Below, piece by piece: positions 8,002 through 17,128 of a stretch of 46,481 nt of DNA. The position numbers and the translations under genes are program-made. The stretch is from Steroidobacteraceae bacterium (lineage in GTDB: Bacteria > Pseudomonadota > Gammaproteobacteria > Steroidobacterales > Steroidobacteraceae): assembly GCA_029266835.1 (NCBI GenBank), contig JAQSWD010000008.1:1-46481 (forward strand), given 5' to 3'. Each line of letters opens with the position of its first letter. The first letter of the stretch is position 1. The notes under the pieces are model-generated. The model was not told the origin of the DNA. It did no database searches and worked only from the letters and a program-made list of their open reading frames with translations.

Positions 8002-9180
8002 ATGCGGCGCGTTCTCACAATCCTCACCGCGATCGTGCTCCTGCTCGTTTCGCTCGGCATCGGCGTCTTCACCGCCGACCTGCCGTTCTGGCGGCGCGCC
8101 CTGCAGTTGCCGCTGGCCGAGGGTGTCTACCTACCGACCGCCGTGCTGGGTGCGCGGGACAGGGCGGCCCCCGGCGCCGCGCCGGATGCAATCGATGCGG
8201 CGACTACGCCCGAGGTGGCGCCAGAACCGGCATTCGACGCGCTGGTGGTCGATGAAGCCGCGGATCGTGCCCGCGGCGCCGGCTCGCGCGCCCTGTTGGT
8301 CATGCATCACGGGCAACTCGTCATCGAGCGATACTTCATCGCCGACGACGCGGACACCCTGCTGCCGGCCACGCTGATCGCCCGCCCGCTGGCAGCCATG
8401 GCTGCGGGCATCGCGCTCGCCGAGAAACGCATCGATTCTCTGGATTCGCCGGTATCCCGCGTGCTGCACGAGTGGCGTGACGAGACACGCGGCCGCATCA
8501 CGCTGCGGCAGCTGCTCGAGGAAACCAGCGGCCTCGAAGGTGGTGGCGACATCCATGGCCTGTTGCGCAGTTCTCCGCTGTCGGACCTGGCGGCATTGCC
8601 GCGTTTCGCGACGGCGCGCGGCGTGCGCATGTTGTTAGGCAATGATTACGAGTCGAGCGCGCTGGGCTTCAAGCTGGAGCACGAGCCGGGCGGATTCCGC
8701 AATGTCTCGCCCGCCAACCTGCAGCTGGCCGCGGTGATCATCGAGCGAACCACCGGCCAGCCGTACGAGGAGTACATCGACCAGAAGGTGTGGCGCCCGG
8801 TCGATGCCGGTCATGCCGAAATGCAGCTCGACCGACGAGCCGGCATGCCGACGGCGCATTGCTGCTGGCTGGCGACCGCGCGCGACATGGTGCGCATCGC
8901 CTCCTTGCTGGCCACCGACGGCCGGCTCGGCGACCGCCAGGTGCTGCCGCCGGGCTGGGTGCAGGAAATGTCGCGGCCTTCGCGTGTCAGTTCGGAAACC
9001 GGTCTGCAACTGCGTCGCCTGCGCATCGAAGGCGAGGACGCGGTCTCCGCCACGGACGGCGAGGGCAGCGGCTTCTGGGTCATCGCGTCACGCGAGCTCG
9101 TGATCCTCGACGTGGCGGGCAACGGCGATCAGCCCCAGGATGAACTGGCCGAGTTGCTGCTGCGCGCGCTGACGCCCTGA
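8002..9180 (+). CDS. Serine-hydrolase-like protein lacking the catalytic SxxK
   Basis: A 392-residue protein with a single N-terminal membrane helix (about residues 3-23) and a beta-lactamase/class C serine-hydrolase fold. The scaffold is recognisable from AGIALAEKRIDSLDSPVSRVL, LRQLLEETSGLEGGG (the LLxHTSGL segment) and LQLAAVIIERTTGQPYEEYI. The catalytic SxxK expected near residues 119-130 reads TLLPATLIARP instead, and no SxxK occurs anywhere in the protein, which has only three lysines. The YxN motif is also absent at its expected place. It is therefore probably a binding or structural pseudoenzyme in the periplasm. I chose the ATG at 8002 because translation from it begins directly with the membrane helix; 7954 is also possible. 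Confidence 0.8.
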   Translation: MRRVLTILTAIVLLLVSLGIGVFTADLPFWRRALQLPLAEGVYLPTAVLGARDRAAPGAAPDAIDAATTPEVAPEPAFDALVVDEAADRARGAGSRALLVMHHGQLVIERYFIADDADTLLPATLIARPLAAMAAGIALAEKRIDSLDSPVSRVLHEWRDETRGRITLRQLLEETSGLEGGGDIHGLLRSSPLSDLAALPRFATARGVRMLLGNDYESSALGFKLEHEPGGFRNVSPANLQLAAVIIERTTGQPYEEYIDQKVWRPVDAGHAEMQLDRRAGMPTAHCCWLATARDMVRIASLLATDGRLGDRQVLPPGWVQEMSRPSRVSSETGLQLRRLRIEGEDAVSATDGEGSGFWVIASRELVILDVAGNGDQPQDELAELLLRALTP

Positions 9181-9276
9181 TCGGCCATACGCCGCGGGAT
9201 TCCGCCGCGCATTTGTGCACCAACGTGAGCAAAAATCGGGTCGCCGCCAAACAGGGGCGGGGCGCAACATGCGTCC

Positions 9277-10149
9277 ATGGATATGAAAGTCACACCCATC
9301 TCGAATGCGTTCGTCGACAGTCGCGAGTTCGCGCGCATGACGCGCGCCATCGAGTTCATCGAGCGTGAGTACCGGCGCCAGCCCAAACTGGCGGAGATCG
9401 CGCGACACGTCGGGTTGTCCGACTTCCACTTCAACCGCCTGTTCCGTCGCTGGACCGGGCTCACGCCCAAGCAGTACCTGGCCGAGATCACCAGCCGTGC
9501 GGTGGGCGAAGCGCTGCATGACGAACCCTCGGTGCTCGACGCCGCGCACGCCGTAGGACTCTCGGGAGGCGGGCGGTTGCACGATCTGACCGTCACCCTG
9601 GAGGCGATGACACCAGGCGAGATCCGTGGTGGGGGCGAAGGTGTCACCATTCGTCATGGCGTCACGAATACCCCTTTCGGTTCGGCATTCGTGGCCGAGA
9701 CGCCGCGCGGTTTATGTCGTCTGACCTTTGTCGACGATCACGCCCAGGAAGGCGCCACGGAACTGGAGGCCCTGCGCGTCTTGTGGCCGAGGGCCGATTT
9801 TGTCCGCGACGACGAGCGCGCAGCCCAGTTGGTGGCTGTGATCTGGGGCCGCCAGGCTGCAAAATTTCCGCTGGCAGTCACTGGGACCAATTTCCAGGTA
9901 CAGGTATGGCGGGCGCTGCTCGAACTCGAACCCGGAGAGACGGTCACATACGGCGCGTTGGCGAGGAAACTCGGTAAGCCGGATGCCGCAAGAGCCGTTG
10001 GTACAGCGGTGGGTGCGAATCCGGTTGCGTGGGTGATTCCCTGCCATCGCGTCTTGAGAGCGGGTGGCGTGCTCGGCGGCTATCGCTGGGGGCCGGCCCG
10101 CAAGCAGATGATTCGCCGCTGGGAAGCCAGGCGCGCCGGCAGCTCATAA
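9277..10149 (+). CDS. AraC-type HTH / methylated-DNA-protein cysteine methyltransferase
   Basis: A 290-residue two-domain protein resembling Ada without its N-terminal zinc/methylphosphotriester domain. Residues about 18-105 are an AraC helix-turn-helix pair (FIEREYRRQPKLAEIARHVGLS, then FRRWTGLTPKQYL). Residues about 125-285 form the O6-alkylguanine-DNA alkyltransferase domain with the active-site PCHRVLR, Cys256, and GGYRWGPARKQ after it. It removes O6-alkyl groups from guanine by suicidal transfer to Cys256, and the HTH may let the alkylated form act on transcription. It ends at a hairpin that separates it from the RND genes. ATG at 9283 (third residue) is an alternative start. Confidence 0.92.
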   Translation: MDMKVTPISNAFVDSREFARMTRAIEFIEREYRRQPKLAEIARHVGLSDFHFNRLFRRWTGLTPKQYLAEITSRAVGEALHDEPSVLDAAHAVGLSGGGRLHDLTVTLEAMTPGEIRGGGEGVTIRHGVTNTPFGSAFVAETPRGLCRLTFVDDHAQEGATELEALRVLWPRADFVRDDERAAQLVAVIWGRQAAKFPLAVTGTNFQVQVWRALLELEPGETVTYGALARKLGKPDAARAVGTAVGANPVAWVIPCHRVLRAGGVLGGYRWGPARKQMIRRWEARRAGSS

Positions 10150-10186
10150 CATTCGGGTTACGGGCGGCTTCGTGTGCCCGAATGTT
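10148..10186. terminator. Hairpin between the methyltransferase and RND genes
   Basis: AACATTCGGG at 10148-10157 pairs perfectly with CCCGAATGTT at 10177-10186 across a 19-base loop. It overlaps the TAA of the methyltransferase gene and lies about 40 bases before the RND adaptor. No U-tract follows, so it may be a terminator helper or a regulator-binding dyad for the pump genes. Confidence 0.45.
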
Positions 10187-10227
10187 AGCGGTGCCATACT
10201 CATTGCCCGCAACGAGCACCGCACACG

Positions 10228-11409
10228 ATGGCCCATACAGATGACCCACACAGAGTGACTGAGCGGCGCAATCTCGCAACCCCGATCAGCATTGCCGTGG
10301 CCGTGGTCTGCGCCGCCTGGGCCTTGTACGCGACCCAGCATCGACCGGCGGCGGGGGGCGGCGGCCCGCCGGGCCCCGGAGGCGGCCGTAGCGGAGCGGC
10401 CGCGGCGGTGACGACGGCCACCGTGCGCAGCGAGCGCCTGTCGCAGAAGTTGGAGGCATTGGGCAATGCCCGGGCCAACGAGTCGGTGGACATCAGCTCC
10501 AAGACTTCCAACGTAGTCACCGCGGTCCATTTCCGCGATGGCGAACGGGTGCGTGCCGGGCAGGTGCTGGTGCAGCTCGACGACGCCACCGCACGCGCAG
10601 ACGTGGCTGCGGCGCAAGCCGCCGTCACGGAAAGCGAAAGCCAGTACAACCGCAGTCGCGAGCTGCTGAACACCCAGGCCCTGTCGAAATCCAGCTTTGA
10701 TCAGCTGGAAGCGACGCTCAAGGCCAACCGGGCCCGGCTTCAGGCGGCGAATGCCCGCCTGGAAGACACGGTCATTCGCGCGCCGTTTTCCGGCCGGGTC
10801 GGCCTGCGCCGCGTGAGCGTCGGCGCCTTGATCAGTCCGGGAGACGTCATCACGACGCTCGACGACACCAGCATCATCAAGCTCGACTTCGCCGTGCCCG
10901 AAACATACGTCGCCACGCTGCGCGAGGGGCTTTCCGTGCGCGCCACCGCGCCGGCGCACCCGGGTCGCACATTCACCGGAAAAGTAGCCAGCATCGACTC
11001 GCGCGTGGACATGAACACCCGCTCGGTCCTCGTGCGCGCGCTGCTGTCGAACGAGGACGGTGCGCTCAAGGCCGGCATGTTCCTGAATGTGTCGCTCGCC
11101 AAGGACGAGCGCGACACGCTGCTCATTCCCGAAGAGGCGCTGACGCCCGAGGCCGAAAAACAATTCGTGTTCGTCGTCGCCGACGGCAAGGCGTATCGCC
11201 GCGAAGTGCGCATCGGTGGCCGCTCTCCCGGCATCGTGGAAATTCTCGCCGGCCTGAATGCCGGCGACCGCGTGGTGGTCGAAGGCACCCAGAAAGTGCG
11301 CGACGGTGTCCCGGTGAACGCCATCGACCGCGTCGCCGACGCCGATGCTCCGCCCGCGGAAGAAGCCGGCCGCGCCGCCAGCGCCGCGCCCACGAGCCTC
11401 CGGCAGTAG
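10228..11409 (+). CDS. RND efflux periplasmic adaptor subunit
   Basis: A 393-residue membrane-fusion protein of the MexA/AcrA/MdtA group. It has one N-terminal anchor helix (about 17-33) rather than a lipobox, a Gly/Pro-rich linker (about 40-55), and the lipoyl halves around VHFRDGERVRAGQVLVQLDD and VIRAPFSGRVGLRRVSVG. Between them is an alpha-helical hairpin (about 120-170), and beta-barrel and membrane-proximal domains follow. It bridges the inner-membrane pump to an outer-membrane TolC-like channel, which is not encoded here. The pump gene follows after 11 bases, so the two are an operon. Substrates cannot be predicted. Confidence 0.94.
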   Translation: MAHTDDPHRVTERRNLATPISIAVAVVCAAWALYATQHRPAAGGGGPPGPGGGRSGAAAAVTTATVRSERLSQKLEALGNARANESVDISSKTSNVVTAVHFRDGERVRAGQVLVQLDDATARADVAAAQAAVTESESQYNRSRELLNTQALSKSSFDQLEATLKANRARLQAANARLEDTVIRAPFSGRVGLRRVSVGALISPGDVITTLDDTSIIKLDFAVPETYVATLREGLSVRATAPAHPGRTFTGKVASIDSRVDMNTRSVLVRALLSNEDGALKAGMFLNVSLAKDERDTLLIPEEALTPEAEKQFVFVVADGKAYRREVRIGGRSPGIVEILAGLNAGDRVVVEGTQKVRDGVPVNAIDRVADADAPPAEEAGRAASAAPTSLRQ

Positions 11410-11420
11410 GGAGCAGGCAC

Positions 11421-14400
11421 ATGTTCATCTCCGACCTCTCGGTACGGCGCCCGGTCTTCGCGATGGTGCTGTCGCTGCTGCTGTTCATCCTGGGGTTGGG
11501 GGCCATCCTGCGTCTCAGCCTGCGCGAGTTTCCGGACGTCGAGCGCCCGGTGGTCAATGTCGAAACGCGCTACCGCGGCGCTTCATCCGACGTGGTCGAG
11601 ACGCGCATCACGCAGATCATCGAGAACGAGATCTCGGGCATCGAGGGCGTGGAGCGGCTCAATTCCTCGAGCCGCGACGAGCGCTCGAACATCAACGTGG
11701 AATTCACGCTGGAGCGCGACCTCGATTCCGCCGCGAACGACGTACGCGAGCGCCTGTCGCGCGTGGCCGGGCGACTGCCGCTGGAAGCCGACCCGCCGCA
11801 GATCACCAAGGTGGATAGCGGCACCGACGCGATCGTCTGGCTCAACGTGGCCAGCACCCAGCGAAACATGCTGGAAATCACCGACTACATGGAGCGGTAT
11901 CTCGTCGACCAGTTCGCAACGCTCGAAGGTGTCGCAAATGTGCGCCTGAACGGCGCGCGTCGTTACGCGATGCGTGTCTGGCTCACGCGCGAAGCCCTGG
12001 CCGCGCGCCAGCTGACGGTGGCCGATGTCGAAAATTCGCTGCTACGCGAGAACGTCGAACTACCCGCGGGCCGGCTCGAATCCAGCGAGCGCGAGTTCTC
12101 GCTGCGCACGGATACCAACCTGCGCACCGAGGAGGATTTCCGCAACCTGGTCGTGGGCCGCGGACCCGACGGATACCTGGTTCGGCTCGGCGAGGTCGCC
12201 GAGGTACGTCTCGCATCGGACGACGATCGCAGCATCGCGCGGTCGAACGGCGTGGTCGGCCTGTCCATGGCCATCATTCCCCAGTCGAAGGCCAACGTGC
12301 TGGCCACCTCGAACGCGGTCAAGCAACGCCTGGCGGAAATACAACCCACGCTACCGAAGGACATCACCGTCGAGGTGAACATCGACAACGGCGTATACAT
12401 CGCCGCCTCGCTCAAGAACGTGGTCTGGGCACTGTCGGAGACCATGATCCTGGTGCTGGTGGTCATCTTCCTGTTCCTCGGCACGTTCCGGGCCACGCTG
12501 ATTCCCGCGGTGACGATCCCGGTGTCCATCGTGGCCGCCGGCATCGTCATGCTGATGCTGGACTACTCCATCAACACGCTGACGCTGCTCGCCGCGGTGC
12601 TGGCCATCGGCCTCGTGGTGGACGACGCCATCGTGGTTCTCGAGAACATCGTCCGCCGCATCGAGAACGGTGAAAACGCCGTGATGGCGTCGATCAACGG
12701 CTCGAAGGAAATCGGTTTCGCCGTGATCGCCACCACGCTGGTGCTGATGGCGGTGTTCGTGCCCGTGTCGTTCATGACGGGTGACACCGGCCGCCTGTTC
12801 GGCGAGTTCGGCGTCGCGGTGGCCGCCGCCGTGGGGTTCTCCGCATTCGTGGCGCTGAGCCTGACGCCGATGATGACTTCCAAACTGTTCGCCAATGGCA
12901 TGCCGCGCTCGCGCATGGCGGGCGGCGTCGATCGCGTGTTCCACAACCTCGACGATCGCTATGCCGCCGGTCTGCGCCAGATGCTCTCCGGTCGCCGGCC
13001 GTTGATGATCGTGGGCAGTGCCCTGGCGATTTTCGGCGTGCTGGTCGTGGTGCTCGTCCTGGGATGGCCGTTCTCCGCGCTGCGCATACCGAGCGAACTG
13101 TCGCCCCAGGAAGACCGCGGCTTCGTGCGCGTGTTCATCACCGCGCCCGAGGGTTCGAGCATCCAGTATCTCGATCGACAGCTGAGGCAGGTGGAAACCG
13201 CCGCCATGGAAGAGGTGGAGCGAGGCAATGCGCGACGCGTGAACGCGCGCAGTGGCGGCTTCGGGCGAAATGCCGATTCCAACACCGGCATCGTCTTCAT
13301 GCCTTTGTCCCTGTGGGGCGAACGCACGGAAAGCGCGGGCGAGATCGCCGATCGACTGCGCCAGCGCACCCAGGGCATCGCCGGCGCGCGCGTCAACGTC
13401 AACCAGGCGGGCAGTCCGCTGAACCGCAACAGCACGCGTCCGCTGGCCATCGCGCTGGGCGGCGGGGATTACGCGGAAATCGTGGAATGGCGGGACCGCA
13501 TCATGCAGCGGGTCGAAGCCGAGAATCCGCGGATCCTGAACCTGGAATCCGATTACCTCGAGCGGCAGCCGCGCGTGAACGTGCAGATCGACCGCAACAA
13601 GGCGGCGGACCTGGGCGTCTCCCTGCAAACGGTTGGCCGCACGCTCGAGACCATGATGGGTTCGCGCATCGTCACCACGTTCGAGCGCTCAGGCGAGGAA
13701 TACGACGTGATGCTCCAGGCGCGCGAGACACAGCGCGCGTCGGTAGGCGACCTCGACAATCTCTACGTACGTTCGGACAAGAATGGCGACCTGATCCCGC
13801 TGTCCGCGCTGGTGCGCATCGAAGAGCGCGCCGGGCCCACGGAGTTGCGCCGAACCGACCGCATGCGCGCAATCGAGCTCGCCGGCTCCCTGGCCCCCGG
13901 TTACACGCTGGGTGAGGCCGTCGCCTACATGGAGAATCTGATCCGCGAGGAAGCCCCCAGCGCACAGATCATCTACAACGGCGAGACCTACCAGTACAAG
14001 AAATCGGGCGACGCGCTCTGGATCACCTTTGCGTTCGCGCTGCTCATCGTCTACCTGGTGCTGGCGGCGCAATTCGAGAGCTTCATCCATCCCGTGGTCA
14101 TCCTCGTGACCGTGCCGCTGGCGCTCTCGGGGGCGCTGATCGGACTGTTCCTGTTCAACTCCACCATCAACATCTTCAGCCAGATCGGCTGCATCATGCT
14201 GATCGGCATCGCCTGCAAGAACGGCATCCTCATCGTGGAGTTCGCCAACCAGCTGCGTGATCGCGGCGTGGCATTCGTGGATGCCGTGATCCAGTCCTCG
14301 GCCACCCGGTTGCGCCCGGTACTGATGACCAGCCTGTGCACGGCCTTCGGCGCCTTGCCTCTGATGCTCGCGCATGGCGCCGGCGCGGAGAGCCGCGAGT

Positions 14401-14603
14401 CCATCGGTGCCACGGTGTTCTTCGGCACGATCGTGTCGCTGGGCATGACCCTGTACGTCGTTCCCGCGCTGTACCTGCTGATCGCGAAGAACACCCGGTC
14501 GCCCGAATACATGACGCGCCTCATCGAAGGCATGACCGGGCGCCGCGACCCGGCCCGTGGCGCGGCCACCACGGCGAGCAGCGCGTCGTCGCAAGCGCAA
14601 TAA
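11421..14603 (+). CDS. RND efflux pump, inner-membrane permease
   Basis: A 1060-residue proton-driven transporter of the HAE-1/AcrB type. FISDLSVRRPVFAMVLSLLL is the first membrane helix. The two six-helix membrane blocks and two large periplasmic loops follow in the standard order. Asp401-Asp402 in LAIGLVVDDAIVVLENI match the proton-relay aspartates of AcrB, and GIACKNGILIVEFANQ marks the second block. Length is normal for the family. It sits 11 bases after its adaptor gene. A multidrug or lipid-like substrate is usual for this class but is not shown by the sequence. Confidence 0.96.
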   Translation: MFISDLSVRRPVFAMVLSLLLFILGLGAILRLSLREFPDVERPVVNVETRYRGASSDVVETRITQIIENEISGIEGVERLNSSSRDERSNINVEFTLERDLDSAANDVRERLSRVAGRLPLEADPPQITKVDSGTDAIVWLNVASTQRNMLEITDYMERYLVDQFATLEGVANVRLNGARRYAMRVWLTREALAARQLTVADVENSLLRENVELPAGRLESSEREFSLRTDTNLRTEEDFRNLVVGRGPDGYLVRLGEVAEVRLASDDDRSIARSNGVVGLSMAIIPQSKANVLATSNAVKQRLAEIQPTLPKDITVEVNIDNGVYIAASLKNVVWALSETMILVLVVIFLFLGTFRATLIPAVTIPVSIVAAGIVMLMLDYSINTLTLLAAVLAIGLVVDDAIVVLENIVRRIENGENAVMASINGSKEIGFAVIATTLVLMAVFVPVSFMTGDTGRLFGEFGVAVAAAVGFSAFVALSLTPMMTSKLFANGMPRSRMAGGVDRVFHNLDDRYAAGLRQMLSGRRPLMIVGSALAIFGVLVVVLVLGWPFSALRIPSELSPQEDRGFVRVFITAPEGSSIQYLDRQLRQVETAAMEEVERGNARRVNARSGGFGRNADSNTGIVFMPLSLWGERTESAGEIADRLRQRTQGIAGARVNVNQAGSPLNRNSTRPLAIALGGGDYAEIVEWRDRIMQRVEAENPRILNLESDYLERQPRVNVQIDRNKAADLGVSLQTVGRTLETMMGSRIVTTFERSGEEYDVMLQARETQRASVGDLDNLYVRSDKNGDLIPLSALVRIEERAGPTELRRTDRMRAIELAGSLAPGYTLGEAVAYMENLIREEAPSAQIIYNGETYQYKKSGDALWITFAFALLIVYLVLAAQFESFIHPVVILVTVPLALSGALIGLFLFNSTINIFSQIGCIMLIGIACKNGILIVEFANQLRDRGVAFVDAVIQSSATRLRPVLMTSLCTAFGALPLMLAHGAGAESRESIGATVFFGTIVSLGMTLYVVPALYLLIAKNTRSPEYMTRLIEGMTGRRDPARGAATTASSASSQAQ

Positions 14604-14606
14604 CCC

Positions 14607-14639
14607 TGCTCGCAGGTGTGGAAGTGGTCGCAGCGAGCA
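14607..14639 (+). terminator. Weak hairpin after the RND operon
   Basis: TGCTCGC at 14607-14613 pairs with GCGAGCA at 14633-14639 across a 19-base loop, four bases after the pump stop. No U-tract follows. The rest of the 204-base gap to the carboxypeptidase gene shows a small ATTTAT/ATAAAT dyad at about 14650-14666 and no convincing promoter. Confidence 0.3.
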
Positions 14640-14807
14640 AATCCACGACATTTATTTGACATAAATCAGCACTTTGCCCGACCGTGCTGTCAACCGTCTC
14701 TGGGTCATCTAAACGACTGATGTGGAAGGGTTTTAGAAGACCCCAGCAGGGTTGCCGGCGCCCTCGCTGGTAGACTGGAGCCCGATTCCCCGCCGCAGAT
14801 TCCGCCG

Positions 14808-16331
14808 ATGGCCCTCAGTCCCTACAAGCAACTCGAACAGGAATGGAAACGTCTCCATGCCTTCCGCGGCGCCATGGCCGTGCTTCGCTGGGACGCGGCG
14901 GTAATGATGCCGCGAGGCAGCGCCGATGTGCGTGGCGAGCAACTCGCGGCGCTGGAAACCGAATACCACGCGCTGGTGACGGCGCCCAAAGTCACTCGAC
15001 TGCTCGACCGCGCGCAGGCCAGCACCGCGGGACTCCAGGACTGGCAGATCGCCAACCTGCGCGAGATGCGCCGTCAACGTGATTTCGCCATCGCCACGCC
15101 GGTCGCGCTGGTATCGCGCCTGGCCAAGGCTGCTTCCAAGGCCGAGATGAAATGGCTGGCAGCACGCGAAACCGGCAAGTTCGAAGATTTGGCACCCCAC
15201 CTCGAGGAGGTGGTGAACCTGGTGCGCGACAAGGCCCAGCTTCTCGGCCAGGCGCGCAAACTCTCGCCTTACGACGCGCTGGTGGACGAATTCAGTCCCG
15301 GCCTCACCTCGGCCGAAATCGACGCCATGTTCAAGGCGATGGCTCGCCGGCTTCCCGGTCTGATCCGGGACGTGTTGGCACGCCAGGAAAAACAGACGCT
15401 GCTGCCGATCACCGGCAAGTTCAGCGCGTCCCGCCAGCGGGCGCTGGCCGTGGAAATCATGAAGGCCGTGGGTTTTCCCTTCGACCGCGGCCGGCTCGAC
15501 GAAAGTGAACATCCGTTCACCGAGGGTGTACCTGGCGACGTGCGCGTCACCACTCGCTTCGACCCCACCGAGCCGTTTTCGGGCCTGCTCGGCGCGCTGC
15601 ACGAGACGGGTCACGCCATGTACGACGTGGGCCTGCCGCCGGAATTCCTTGACCAGCCCGTGGGCCGCGATCGCGGCATGGCGCTGGAAGAAAGCCAGTC
15701 GCTGCTGATGGAAATGATCGTCTGCCGCAGCCGTGGCTTCGTGACTTACCTGCGGCCGCTGCTCGAGAAACATTTCGGCGTCTCGGGCCCCGAATGGTCC
15801 GAGGAAAATCTCTACGCGCACCTGACGCGCGTGCAGCGCGGCCCCATCCGCGTGGACGCCGACGAGCTCACTTATTCGCTGCACATCCAGTTGCGTTACG
15901 AGCTGGAAAACCAGCTGCTCGACGGCAAGCTGGCCGTGCGCAACCTGCGCGATGCCTGGAACGCGGGCATGGAGCAACGACTGTCGGTGAAGCCGCGCAA
16001 CGACCTCGAGGGTGTGCTGCAGGACGTGCACTGGGCCGTGGGTTCGTTCGGCTATTTCCCCTCGTACGCGCTGGGTGCCGTGATGGCCGCGCAGTTCTAC
16101 GAATCGCTGCGCACGGCGGTGCCGGATGTGGACGCACAGATCGCCCGGGGCGAATTCGCCGGGCTCATGGGCTGGCTGCGCGAGAACGTGCACAGCGTGG
16201 GCGCGCGGGTCAGTCCGCAGGAACTTCTGAAGAACGCCACCGGCAAGCCTTTGGCGGCCACCGCGGCGCTCCGTTATCTCGAAAGCAAGTATCTCGCAGA
16301 CGAGCCCGTGGTCGGCAGCGCCGCGGCATGA
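14808..16331 (+). CDS. M32-family metallocarboxypeptidase
   Basis: A 507-residue cytoplasmic zinc carboxypeptidase (Taq/Pfu type), which removes C-terminal residues from peptides. His265-Glu266-Thr-Gly-His269 in GALHETGHAMYD is the HExxH zinc site, followed by ALEESQSLLMEMIVCRS with the third ligand region. DADELTYSLHIQLRYELE and the C-terminal helical lid are family-typical, as is the total length. The start is the ATG at 14808, with no strong ribosome site seen. Its stop overlaps the next start as ATGA, so the ceramidase-like gene is translationally coupled to it. Confidence 0.95.
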   Translation: MALSPYKQLEQEWKRLHAFRGAMAVLRWDAAVMMPRGSADVRGEQLAALETEYHALVTAPKVTRLLDRAQASTAGLQDWQIANLREMRRQRDFAIATPVALVSRLAKAASKAEMKWLAARETGKFEDLAPHLEEVVNLVRDKAQLLGQARKLSPYDALVDEFSPGLTSAEIDAMFKAMARRLPGLIRDVLARQEKQTLLPITGKFSASRQRALAVEIMKAVGFPFDRGRLDESEHPFTEGVPGDVRVTTRFDPTEPFSGLLGALHETGHAMYDVGLPPEFLDQPVGRDRGMALEESQSLLMEMIVCRSRGFVTYLRPLLEKHFGVSGPEWSEENLYAHLTRVQRGPIRVDADELTYSLHIQLRYELENQLLDGKLAVRNLRDAWNAGMEQRLSVKPRNDLEGVLQDVHWAVGSFGYFPSYALGAVMAAQFYESLRTAVPDVDAQIARGEFAGLMGWLRENVHSVGARVSPQELLKNATGKPLAATAALRYLESKYLADEPVVGSAAA

Positions 16332-17116
16332 TCCCCGGCCCGGGGACGATGGGCTGGCGCGGCAAGGCGCTGCTGCTGATCACCGCGGTCTGCCTGCTCG
16401 CCGCGGTGTTGTTGCCGGCGATGCCCCAGCCGCTGTCGTATCACGCCTTCGCCGACTGCCGCACGGTGTTCGGCGTCGCCAATTTCCTCAACGTCATCTC
16501 GAATCTTCCGTTCCTGATGGCTGGCGCCTGGGGAATGGTGTTGATCTTCCGTGGCGGTGGGCACTTCCTGGACACGCGCGAACAGCTGCCCTATCTCGTT
16601 TTCTTCCTCGGCGCCTTCCTCACCTGTTTCGGCTCGGCTTACTACCATGCGGCCCCTGACAACGTGCGGCTGGTCTGGGACCGGCTGCCCATGACCCTGG
16701 GCTTCGCGGGCCTCGTGGCTGCGGCGATCGCCGAGCGCGTGGATCTCCGGCTGGGCCTGCGCTCGCTGTGGCCGCTGCTGGCGCTGGGCGTGTTCACCGT
16801 CCTCTTCTGGTACGGCACTGAACGCGCGGGCGCGGGCAATGTCATGCCCTACGGCGTGTACCAGGGCTGGTCCATCCTCGTCATCGTGCTGGTGCTGCTG
16901 TGGTTTCCGGCGCGCCGCTACAGCCACGGCTCGCTGCTGGGCTGGGCCGCGATCTGGTACGGCCTCGCCAAGGTTTTCGAAACCTTCGACCTGCAGATCT
17001 ATCGATTGCTGGGCGGCACGGTGAGCGGGCACTCGATCAAACACGTGGTCGCGGCCATCGCCGTGTTCGCCATCGTGTGGCAGCTGCGGCTGCGCCGTCC
17101 GCTCCAGTCAAGCTAG
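16328..17116 (+). CDS. Alkaline ceramidase-like (CREST) membrane protein
   Basis: A 262-residue protein with about seven membrane helices. It resembles the alkaline phytoceramidase/CREST superfamily: YHAFADCRTVFGVANFLNVI, GSAYYHAAPDNVRLVWDRLP and GHSIKHVVAA place the Ser, Asp and three His residues that make up the metal-hydrolase centre. Eukaryotic members hydrolyse ceramides, but the bacterial substrate is not established and could be another lipid amide. The start codon overlaps the carboxypeptidase stop as ATGA, and ttcA follows after 12 bases. The upstream open frame from 15794 is a shadow of the carboxypeptidase gene. Family call is fairly confident, activity is inferred. Confidence 0.8.
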   Translation: MIPGPGTMGWRGKALLLITAVCLLAAVLLPAMPQPLSYHAFADCRTVFGVANFLNVISNLPFLMAGAWGMVLIFRGGGHFLDTREQLPYLVFFLGAFLTCFGSAYYHAAPDNVRLVWDRLPMTLGFAGLVAAAIAERVDLRLGLRSLWPLLALGVFTVLFWYGTERAGAGNVMPYGVYQGWSILVIVLVLLWFPARRYSHGSLLGWAAIWYGLAKVFETFDLQIYRLLGGTVSGHSIKHVVAAIAVFAIVWQLRLRRPLQSS

Positions 17117-17128
17117 TATCCCGCCCTC

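Noticed and set aside
12351..13628. 425-codon minus-strand frame opposite the RND pump
   Set aside because: Composition is His/Arg/Asp-rich as expected for the antisense of GC-rich membrane coding, with no recognisable domain.
14656..14661. TTGACA that could be a -35 element before the M32 gene
   Set aside because: No -10 element at any reasonable spacing downstream.
14733..16193. 486-codon minus-strand frame opposite the M32 carboxypeptidase
   Set aside because: Antisense shadow, no start signal and no motif; the carboxypeptidase is unambiguous.
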